DNA of 64,000 nucleotides from Nocardia goodfellowii (lineage in GTDB: Bacteria; Actinomycetota; Actinomycetes; Mycobacteriales; Mycobacteriaceae), in NCBI RefSeq assembly GCF_017875645.1, contig NZ_JAGGMR010000001.1:6138001-6202000 (forward strand), given 5' to 3'. The notes below the pieces were generated by a model. It was given only the letters and a program-made list of their open reading frames with translations, did no database searches and was not told the DNA's origin. Each line of letters opens with the position of its first letter. Positions within the stretch are counted from its first letter, which is position 1. Position numbers and translations under genes: made by a program. Positions 1 to 7,165 of the stretch are shown piece after piece.

Positions 1-128
1 CGAATTCTCTTGTCCATCGCGTGAAATCATAGGTATGAGCAACGCCGCCCCGCACTGTGTCCATAGGCCAAACCCTAGGAAGCGGCTGTGCGGATCGGCG
101 GGCCCCGGCGTGGAGATTCTGTGCAGGA

Positions 129-920
129 TCAGGGCTTGCGGCCCACCCCGCCCCAGACCGAACCCGGCCGGATACCTTTCGCTTCCTCATCGGTCCGCCA
201 GTAATTGAGCGGGACGATCCCGGGCGGCACCAACTCCAGCCCCTCGTAGTAACCGGCGATCACCTTGTTCGGACGCGGATGATAGGGCACACCACCGCTT
301 TTGGCGTAGTTGTGGCACAGCCGCACATAACCCTCGTCGTCGTCGGTGCCGTCGTTGTGCGCGAGATAGCTGCCGGGGACGACGGCGTCCATCATGGTCC
401 GGATGATGCGGTGCGCGTCTTCCGCGGTAGGCGCGTGACCGAGCACACCCATGAACAGCACGGCGATCGGTTCTTTGAAGTTCAGCACGTTGCGGGCGTC
501 GGCGATGATGGATTCCGGCTCGTTGAAATCGCCCTCCACATAGGTCGTCACCCCTTCGTCGGTGGTGTTGACCAGTAGCGCCCGCGCGTGCGCGAGCACC
601 AGCGGATCGTTGTCGACATAGACGATTTTGGAGCTGGGCGCCGCCTTCTGCGCGACCTCGTGCGTGTTCTCCATGGTGGGCAGGCCGGTGCCGACATCGA
701 TGAACTGCCTGACTCCTTGTTCCGCCAGGTATTCGACCGAACGGATCAGGAACTGCCGGGACTGGACCGCCATCGTCTTGATCTCCGGGTACCCCTGCAC
801 CGACGATTCCCCGACCACCCGGTCGACCTCGTAATTGTCGCGACCTCCCAGCCAGTAGTTCCAGATCCGGGCCGAATGCGGAACATCGGTGCGAATTAGG
901 TCTTTGCGCTTGTTCGCCAT
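129..920 (-). CDS. SAM-dependent methyltransferase, DUF574 family
   Basis: The 263-residue protein carries the family hallmark SARIWNYWLGG (residues 17-27) and a SAM-binding DVGTGLP loop at 75-81, followed by a VYVDND acidic strand typical of Rossmann methyltransferases. Nocardia, Mycobacterium and Streptomyces carry many paralogues of this family (S-adenosyl methyltransferase, DUF574), and their substrates are mostly unknown. The start at 920 is chosen because an AGGAG lies about 8 bases upstream and the family begins close to this point; the open frame runs further upstream without plausible sequence. The gene is followed by nothing recognisable to the left edge. Substrate cannot be inferred. 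Confidence 0.85.
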   Translation of the reverse strand: MANKRKDLIRTDVPHSARIWNYWLGGRDNYEVDRVVGESSVQGYPEIKTMAVQSRQFLIRSVEYLAEQGVRQFIDVGTGLPTMENTHEVAQKAAPSSKIVYVDNDPLVLAHARALLVNTTDEGVTTYVEGDFNEPESIIADARNVLNFKEPIAVLFMGVLGHAPTAEDAHRIIRTMMDAVVPGSYLAHNDGTDDDEGYVRLCHNYAKSGGVPYHPRPNKVIAGYYEGLELVPPGIVPLNYWRTDEEAKGIRPGSVWGGVGRKP

Positions 921-1002
921 GGGAGGCTCCTGAACGAAAGGAACGATTGCGTCGCGGTGACTGTACTGCCGATCGGCGGTCCGCCGGAGCGTGTTCGGCG
1001 GA

Positions 1003-2547
1003 CTAGGACTCCAGCACAGCCATGGCGGCATTGTGACCGCCGATTCCGCTGACGCCGCCGCCGCGCACCGCGCCCGCGCCACAGAGGAAGACGGTCTTCC
1101 GGCCGGTCCCGACGCCCCAGCGAGCGGCGGGATCGGAGGGATCTTCCGCGGCGTAGGGGAAGGCGAGATCACGGTGGAAGATGTGGCCGCCAGGCAGGCC
1201 GATATCGCGTTCCAGATCGACCGGCGATTTGGCTTCCAGACAGGGTTTGCCGGTGGCATCGACGGCCAGGCAGTCGGCGATGGGTTCGGCCAGGACCGTA
1301 TCCAGTTGCGCCAGAGTTGCTTTCACCAGCTCGGCCTTGTTCGCGGCCGGGTCGGTGCCGAACAGCCGGGCCGGGGTGTGCAAGCCGAACAGGGTGAGGG
1401 TGTGCAGGCCCGCGGCGGCCGCATCCGGGGACAGGATGGTGGGGTCGGTCAGTGTGTGGCAATAGATTTCCGACGGCGGGGCCGCGGGCATCCGGCCGGC
1501 GGCCGCGTCCCGGTAGGCCCGCTCCAGTTGGGTGTAGGACTCGGCGATGTGGAATGTTCCGGCGAAGGCGTCACGCGGGTCTACCGCGGGATCGCGCAGG
1601 CGGGGCAGTCGACGCAGCACCATGTTCACTTTCAATTGCGCGCCTTCGGGTTTCGCGGGCTCCGGCTCGCCGAGCAGGCGACTCAGTTCATACGGGGAGG
1701 CGTTCACCAGAACATGACCGGCTCCGGTGACGCCGTGTTCATGGCGCACTTCGGTTGCGCTGCCGTCGGTTTCGATCGCGGTGACAGCACAGCCGGTGAC
1801 GATGTCGGCCCCCGCCGTACGGGCGGCCGTGGCCAGCGCGTCGGTGAGCGCGCCCATTCCGCCGATCGGCACATCCCAGTCGCCCGTGCCGCCGCCGATG
1901 ATGTGGTACAGGAAGCAGCGGTTCTGCAGCAGGGCCGGATCGTGGGCATGGGTGAAGGTGCCGATCAGCGCGTCGGTGAGCACGATGCCGCGCACGGTGT
2001 CGTCGGCGAAGGTCGACTCGATGGTTTCCCCGAGCGGCCGTTCGAAGATCGCCTCCCACATGGCCTGGTCGTCGATGAGATCGGCCAGTTCGGCGCGCGT
2101 GGGCAGCGGCTGGGTCAAGGTCGGGAAGACCCGCTCCGCCAAACGGCCGGTGCGGGAGTAGAAGCTTTGCCAGGCTTGATAATCCCGGTCCGAGCCGGTG
2201 AGCCGGACGAAGCTGTCCCGGGTGCGCTCGGCGGAGCCGGTGTCGACCAGCAAGCCACCCGGGCCGACCGGCGTGTAGGAGGAGATCCGCCGCCTGCGCA
2301 CCTCGAAGCGCAGGCCCAGGTCCCGAATGATCTGGGGCGGAAGCAGACTCACCAGATACGAGTATCGCGAGACCCGGGCGTCGATGCCGGGGAACATTCG
2401 CGCCGAGACGGCCGCGCCGCCGGTGCCCGGCTCCTTTTCCAGGATCAGCACCGATCGTCCGGCCTGAGCCAGATAGGCGGCGGCGACGAGGCCGTTGTGG
2501 CCGCCGCCGACGATCACGACATCGTAGGAGGAGCGCGTCGGGGTCAT
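1003..2547 (-). CDS. FAD-dependent oxidoreductase, phytoene desaturase-like
   Basis: A 514-residue flavoprotein with an N-terminal dinucleotide-binding VVIVGGGHNGL motif (residues 10-20), an acidic LEKE at the end of the second strand, and a C-terminal FAD contact region FLCGAGAVRGGGVSGIGGHN close to the end. This is the architecture of the carotenoid desaturase / PYROXD2-like amine oxidase superfamily. No carotenoid biosynthesis genes (crtB, crtE) are nearby, so a role in carotenoid synthesis is not supported. It lies upstream of the methyltransferase on the same strand with an 82-base gap, so co-transcription is possible. The substrate is unknown. Confidence 0.8.
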   Translation of the reverse strand: MTPTRSSYDVVIVGGGHNGLVAAAYLAQAGRSVLILEKEPGTGGAAVSARMFPGIDARVSRYSYLVSLLPPQIIRDLGLRFEVRRRRISSYTPVGPGGLLVDTGSAERTRDSFVRLTGSDRDYQAWQSFYSRTGRLAERVFPTLTQPLPTRAELADLIDDQAMWEAIFERPLGETIESTFADDTVRGIVLTDALIGTFTHAHDPALLQNRCFLYHIIGGGTGDWDVPIGGMGALTDALATAARTAGADIVTGCAVTAIETDGSATEVRHEHGVTGAGHVLVNASPYELSRLLGEPEPAKPEGAQLKVNMVLRRLPRLRDPAVDPRDAFAGTFHIAESYTQLERAYRDAAAGRMPAAPPSEIYCHTLTDPTILSPDAAAAGLHTLTLFGLHTPARLFGTDPAANKAELVKATLAQLDTVLAEPIADCLAVDATGKPCLEAKSPVDLERDIGLPGGHIFHRDLAFPYAAEDPSDPAARWGVGTGRKTVFLCGAGAVRGGGVSGIGGHNAAMAVLES

Positions 2548-2791
2548 CCGTCCTCGATAGCACGCCGGGCGAGCAGGAGGTTGCCGACGCGCAGTAGTTG
2601 CCCGAAGTTCTCCAGTATCGGCGCACCGGCTCGTCGCGTGCCGGTGTTCGTTGTTACCCGGCGGGGCGCACGCAGCCCGGCCGCGCGGACCGTACCAGCA
2701 ACCTCCGACAACTCGAATCCCCCTGTCGGACAGGAGAAAAGAGCAGATAGGTCGACGTTTCCGCGCCCCGAAACTTGTCGGTGCCTTCGCG

Positions 2792-2797
2792 TAGATT
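2792..2797 (+). promoter_or_regulatory. Putative -10 box of the MoxR/VWA operon
   Basis: TAGATT fits the actinobacterial -10 consensus TANNNT. A start site about seven bases downstream would give a 5' leader of roughly 25 bases that contains the GGAGGGAAGGCG ribosome-binding site of the gene at 2830. No convincing -35 box is visible. Confidence 0.4.
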
Positions 2798-2829
2798 CAG
2801 CACCATGACAAGCAACGGGAGGGAAGGCG

Positions 2830-3318
2830 ATGGACACCACTGAGTGGGAGCGAGCGTCGGTGGTGCGGGTGTTGCCCACCGTCGCACCCCGGAAGCTGGC
2901 GAAGGTCCCCTTCGTCGAAATGGCCGACGGCCGACTGCAGGGCGTGGTATCGAGCGGCTCCGATATCGCACGGGTCTACGTGTCCTCGGTGACGGCCCAG
3001 ACGCACGGGCTCAGCTGCAGCACCAATAACAATCGCCCCTGCGGCGGCCTGAACGGCGGGTGGCAGTGCAAGCACATCGACGCGCTGATCACCGAGGCGG
3101 TCCTGCAGTACGGGGTGGCGCGGGTGGCCGGGTTCCTGCGGGTCGAGGCCACGACCGCCCGGGAGCTCGCCGCGGCGGTACACGGCACTCGCGAGCCGGC
3201 TCCGGCGGCCGCGGTCTTCAGCCGGTTCCTCCGGCACCTCGCCTATCTGGAACTGCCCGGTAGTTCCGCGCCCCTTCCGGAAATGCAGTGGTTCCCGGCC
3301 ACGGGGGTGCAGCGCTGA
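2830..3318 (+). CDS. SWIM-like zinc-finger protein, first gene of MoxR/VWA operon
   Basis: A 162-residue protein with one cysteine-rich segment around residues 62-79: a Cys, a second Cys seven residues later, then CKH, in the arrangement of a degenerate SWIM zinc finger (usual form CxC...CxH). The C-terminal half is alanine-rich and helical. An excellent ribosome-binding site (GGAGGGAAGG) precedes the ATG. It ends in a TGATG overlap with the next gene. SWIM fingers bind nucleic acid or protein partners. E. coli YehQ, encoded beside an AAA ATPase and a VWA protein, also has a SWIM domain, and this short protein plus the next one together approach YehQ size, so the two may be a split YehQ. Function unknown. 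Confidence 0.75.
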   Translation: MDTTEWERASVVRVLPTVAPRKLAKVPFVEMADGRLQGVVSSGSDIARVYVSSVTAQTHGLSCSTNNNRPCGGLNGGWQCKHIDALITEAVLQYGVARVAGFLRVEATTARELAAAVHGTREPAPAAAVFSRFLRHLAYLELPGSSAPLPEMQWFPATGVQR

Positions 3319-4697
3319 TGCTCGCGACACAACTGGCCCACCTGCTGGACGAACCGGCGGGCATCGCCGAGGTGCTCGAGGTGATCGCCGGATTCGACGA
3401 TGCCCTGGTGCACGGGTTCGCCCGTATCGGCGACGAGCAGGCCGCCGCGCTGGCCGCGCTGGCCGGGGCGGTGGCAGGTTCGCCGCTGGCCGGGCCCGTC
3501 GCCGCTGCCGTCGCCGAGCTGAGTACGGGCTCGATCGGTCCGGAGAAGCTCGCGGCGCTCGCCGCGGCCCGCGCGGCGCTGCTCGGCGCGGTGCACGATG
3601 CGCTCGCCGGACAATTCGATACCACGCTCGGGCGTCCGAGATCCGAATGGGCACAAGCCGATTCGTCTACCGTCGCGCCGGGCAACCTGGTGGCGGGCTG
3701 CCGGTCCTGGCTCCAGGAGCTGGCGATCAGCGGCTGGCGCGGCGTCGACCACGATCTGGTCGCGGCGGTCGACCAGACGGTCGAGGCCCTGTGGGGCGAC
3801 CCCGCGCTACGACGACTCGCGGTGCTGCTGGACGGATTCGCCGCCGAGCTGAGCGCGTCCTGTCCGGTCGCGACGATGGATCGGGTGCCGGTCAAACGCT
3901 GGGCCGATCTGTGGGCACGGGCGCTGCTGCTCTCCTGGCGCGGCGACGAAACAAGAGCCGCCGCCACGATTTCCGGCCGATTGCTGATCCTCGGCGTAGA
4001 CGTGCACGAGCACGGCACCGCCGTCCAGGCACAGGTCTACGGCGTGCTGGAAGGCTCGGACGGCGTCAACCGCCGGGTACGGGTCAGCGTCTCCGCCGCC
4101 AAGGTCGACACCATTGTCGGCCCGGCGGTCTGGCAGGTGCTCGGCGCGCATCCCCAGTTGCTGAAGGCACTCGCCGACCATCGCAGCCTGGATGTCACCG
4201 ATCTGCCGCTCACCGCGAACGGCGATCTGCTCTGGCACGACGATCGAGCCGGGCTCGGCAGCCCGGCAGATCCGTTCGCCACCGCCCGCATCCAGCTGGC
4301 GACCGCCACGGGCCCGGCCGTGCCCCCACTCGACCGAGATCCGGTGCATCTGGCCGAACCGGTCCTGCTGGAGGGCTATCGCGTCAAGGAGGGAGCGCTC
4401 GAACTCGACGGTCATCGGCTCGTGCTCGAGCTGGACCGGCTACCCGGCTGCGGCCCGCTCACCCCGAGTTCGCTCACCGGCTCGGCGGCCTGCCTCGGCT
4501 TGCTCCGCTGGGACGCCGGCCAGTGGACGTTGCGGCCGCTCGCGGTGCAGAAGAAGGTCAAGAACGTGGTCACCGAGATACACGGCGGTGATTGGGCGTG
4601 CGGGCCCACCGACCCCAAAGTCGTGAAGGCACTGGCGAAATCGGGTGATTCCGTCGCGGTGCTGCGGGAACGAGCGGGACGGCTGCTGCGCAAATGA
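3318..4697 (+). CDS. Uncharacterised protein of the MoxR/VWA operon
   Basis: A 459-residue, alanine/leucine-rich cytoplasmic protein without signal peptide or membrane helices and without a motif I recognise. The start at 3318 is chosen because its ATG overlaps the TGA of the SWIM protein (TGATG), which implies translational coupling; ten further residues could be added from an ATG at 3288. The C terminus overlaps the VWA gene by four bases. The conserved setting suggests it is a dedicated component of the same complex, possibly the C-terminal part of a YehQ-like protein. A G5 tract at 3303-3307 in the ORF overlap is a place where a frameshift would join the two genes. Confidence 0.8.
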   Translation: MLATQLAHLLDEPAGIAEVLEVIAGFDDALVHGFARIGDEQAAALAALAGAVAGSPLAGPVAAAVAELSTGSIGPEKLAALAAARAALLGAVHDALAGQFDTTLGRPRSEWAQADSSTVAPGNLVAGCRSWLQELAISGWRGVDHDLVAAVDQTVEALWGDPALRRLAVLLDGFAAELSASCPVATMDRVPVKRWADLWARALLLSWRGDETRAAATISGRLLILGVDVHEHGTAVQAQVYGVLEGSDGVNRRVRVSVSAAKVDTIVGPAVWQVLGAHPQLLKALADHRSLDVTDLPLTANGDLLWHDDRAGLGSPADPFATARIQLATATGPAVPPLDRDPVHLAEPVLLEGYRVKEGALELDGHRLVLELDRLPGCGPLTPSSLTGSAACLGLLRWDAGQWTLRPLAVQKKVKNVVTEIHGGDWACGPTDPKVVKALAKSGDSVAVLRERAGRLLRK

Positions 4698-6040
4698 CCG
4701 AGACCTACGAGACCCAACGACAGCTCCTCTACTGGCGCCTGCTCGCGGGCATCTTCGACAGCGAACCGCAGCCGGCCCTGGAATCCGCCAGTGTCGCCAT
4801 CGTGGACGACCACGGGCTCCCGGCGGCACTGCTCGATCCCGGCGTCTCGATCGACACCGTGGTACAGCGATTCCCGGAACTCGAGGCGGAATTCGAAGCC
4901 TTGGGGGCCGCCGTCCGCGACGCCGACGAGCACACGGACGGAGCCGCCGACGCCGAACCGCACGCGGTCGAGAGCGCCGATTCGGCTGAACCCGTTGACA
5001 CGCAGCAGGTTCGAAGCGCGGCCCTGGTGTCGAAGCTGTTGCTCAACGTCTTCGCCACGGGTTCGGGCAACGTCAGCGCCACCCAGCTGGCCGGCTGGCA
5101 GCGCGACGCACAGTGGCTGCGCCGGACGCTCGGCGCCGAATGTGATGGCGGAATGCGTGCCGTGCTGGCGGATTTGGAGGGCGACCTGGTCTCCCGGATG
5201 CGGCTGCGCGAGGTCCTGGCCGATCCCAGCCTGGCCGCACAGCTCACCCCGAGCATGTCGCTGATCGAGCAACTGCTCCGGGACAAGTCGAACCTGTCCG
5301 GTGTGGCACTCGCCAACGCCAAGGCTCTGATTCGCCGATTCGTGGATCAGGTCGCCGAGGTGCTGCGCACCCAGGTGCAGCAGACCAGCGCCGGCACGCT
5401 GGATCGTTCGGTGCCGCCGAAACGCATCCTGCGCAACCTCGACATCGACCGCACCATCTGGAAGAACCTGCCGAACTGGAACCCGAAAGACGAACGGCTC
5501 TATGTCGACCGGCTGTTCTATCGGCAGACCGCCAAGCGCACCACCCCCGCGCGCATGATCGTGGTGGTGGACCAATCCGGCTCGATGACCGACTCCATGG
5601 TGAACTGCACCATTCTGGCCTCCATTTTCGCCGGGCTGCCCAAAGTGGATGTGCACCTCATCGCCTACGACACCCGCGCCATCGACCTAACCCCCTGGGT
5701 GCACGATCCGTTCGAGGTGCTGCTGCGCACCAATCTCGGCGGCGGCAACGACGGCCCGGTCGCCATGGCCATGGCCATGCCCAAGATCGCCGACCCGAAA
5801 AACACGGTGCTGGTGTGGATCTCGGATTTCTACGAATTCGACCGCTCGCAGCCGCTGTTCGAATCCATGCAGGCGGTGCACCGCAACGGGGTGAAGTTCA
5901 TCCCCGTCGGCTCGGTCAACAGCTCCGGCCACCAGAGCGTGAATCCGTGGTTCCGGGAGCGCTTCAAGACCATGGGAACCCCGGTCATTTCGGGTCGCAT
6001 CCAGAAACTCGTCCACGAACTCAAGAACTTCCTCGACTAG
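4694..6040 (+). CDS. VWA-domain protein (YehP/CoxE-like)
   Basis: A 448-residue protein with a helical N-terminal region and a C-terminal von Willebrand A domain. The metal-ion-dependent adhesion site is intact: DQSGS beginning near residue 293, a threonine in the RTNLGGGND loop near 347, and ISDF near 377. Such VWA proteins are the usual partners of MoxR-type ATPases, in which the ATPase remodels a complex held by the VWA subunit (as in CoxD/CoxE or RavA/ViaA). The ATG overlaps the previous gene's stop (ATGA), and the MoxR gene follows after 12 bases, so it is translated in the same operon. The client is unknown. Confidence 0.9.
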   Translation: MTETYETQRQLLYWRLLAGIFDSEPQPALESASVAIVDDHGLPAALLDPGVSIDTVVQRFPELEAEFEALGAAVRDADEHTDGAADAEPHAVESADSAEPVDTQQVRSAALVSKLLLNVFATGSGNVSATQLAGWQRDAQWLRRTLGAECDGGMRAVLADLEGDLVSRMRLREVLADPSLAAQLTPSMSLIEQLLRDKSNLSGVALANAKALIRRFVDQVAEVLRTQVQQTSAGTLDRSVPPKRILRNLDIDRTIWKNLPNWNPKDERLYVDRLFYRQTAKRTTPARMIVVVDQSGSMTDSMVNCTILASIFAGLPKVDVHLIAYDTRAIDLTPWVHDPFEVLLRTNLGGGNDGPVAMAMAMPKIADPKNTVLVWISDFYEFDRSQPLFESMQAVHRNGVKFIPVGSVNSSGHQSVNPWFRERFKTMGTPVISGRIQKLVHELKNFLD

Positions 6041-6052
6041 GAGATTGCCGAT

Positions 6053-7165
6053 ATGTCCGACACCTTGCGCGCCCCGGCCGAAGTCAAGTACGCCGAAGAA
6101 CTGGCCTGGCTGGAATCGATCGACGACGGCCCCAAGCCGTTCGCGTGGCGACTGAGCCCGAAGATGGTCCGGCTGTTCGTTCTCGGATCCGAGCGCGCCG
6201 ACGGACTGGACCGTCAGATCGATCAGAAGTGGTTCGGTGACCGCAGTTTCGTCGAACGCAGCATCGTCACCCTGGCCTCGGACCGCGGTTTGCTGCTGAT
6301 CGGCGACCCCGGCACCGGTAAGAGCTGGCTGGCCGAACTGCTCTCCGCGGCGATCAGCCGCAACTCCACCCTGGTCGTACAGGGCACCGCGGGCACCACC
6401 GAGGATCACATCAAGTACTCGTGGAACATCTCCATGGTCATCGCCAAGGGCCAGTCCCGGGAGTCGATGATCCCCTCGCCCATCATGACCGCGATGGAGC
6501 AGGGCGCGATCGGACGCTTCGAGGAACTCACCCGCTCCACCAGCGATGTGCAGGACGCGCTGATCTCCATCCTGTCCGAGAAATACGTCTCCATTCCCGA
6601 ACTCGACGACGACAACATCGTTTTCGCCAAACCCGGCTTCTCCATCATCGCCACCGCCAACAGCCGGGACCGCGGTGTCAACGACCTGTCCTCGGCACTC
6701 AAGCGGCGCTTCAACTTCGTCCGCATTCCGGTCGTGACGAACAAGCGCAGCGAAGCGGAGATCGTGCGGTTCCGCACCGCCGAGCTGCTGCGCCGGCACC
6801 AGATCGAATTGGAGGTACCGCCCACGCTGCTCGACATCCTGCTGGACTCGTTCGCCGATCTGCGGGCGGCGGCCGCGGCCGCGTCCAGCGACGACGAAAA
6901 ACTGGAGTCGGCGCTGTCGACAGCCGAGCAGATCGGCGTCCTCGAGGACGCGATTCTGCACAGCCAATTCTTCGGCGACAGCACCCTGCGGGCCAACACA
7001 CTGGCGAGTTCACTGGTCGGCTCGCTGGCTCGCCGGGCCCCGGAAGATCTGGCCATCCTCAACAAGTTCTGGCACGGCGTAGTCGAGCCACGCTCCAAGA
7101 ACGGCGGCGGTGACTGGTCGCAGTTCCTGGAGGGCGGCCGCGACGCGATCGCGAGGTTGTCGTGA
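6053..7165 (+). CDS. MoxR-family AAA+ ATPase (YehL-like)
   Basis: A 370-residue AAA+ ATPase. Walker A is GDPGTGKSWL (around 84-93), the sensor-1 strand is IIATAN, and the ALKRRF box supplies the arginine finger. The expected Walker B (hhhhDE) is replaced by IGRFEEL, leaving adjacent glutamates rather than Asp-Glu; this should be checked against homologues before assuming impaired hydrolysis. An AGGAG lies upstream of the start. The stop overlaps the next gene as GTGA. In MoxR systems the ATPase acts as a cytosolic chaperone or activator with the VWA partner encoded beside it. Confidence 0.9.
   Translation: MSDTLRAPAEVKYAEELAWLESIDDGPKPFAWRLSPKMVRLFVLGSERADGLDRQIDQKWFGDRSFVERSIVTLASDRGLLLIGDPGTGKSWLAELLSAAISRNSTLVVQGTAGTTEDHIKYSWNISMVIAKGQSRESMIPSPIMTAMEQGAIGRFEELTRSTSDVQDALISILSEKYVSIPELDDDNIVFAKPGFSIIATANSRDRGVNDLSSALKRRFNFVRIPVVTNKRSEAEIVRFRTAELLRRHQIELEVPPTLLDILLDSFADLRAAAAAASSDDEKLESALSTAEQIGVLEDAILHSQFFGDSTLRANTLASSLVGSLARRAPEDLAILNKFWHGVVEPRSKNGGGDWSQFLEGGRDAIARLS

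Noticed and set aside
991..2808. 605-codon plus-strand open frame over the FAD oxidoreductase
   Set aside because: It is the antisense shadow of a well-supported flavoprotein. The product is Arg/Gly-rich with no domains.
2805..2843. 12-codon ORF at the first ATG after the -10 box
   Set aside because: A leaderless micro-ORF is possible, but the ordinary reading, a short 5' leader carrying a strong ribosome-binding site for the gene at 2830, is simpler.
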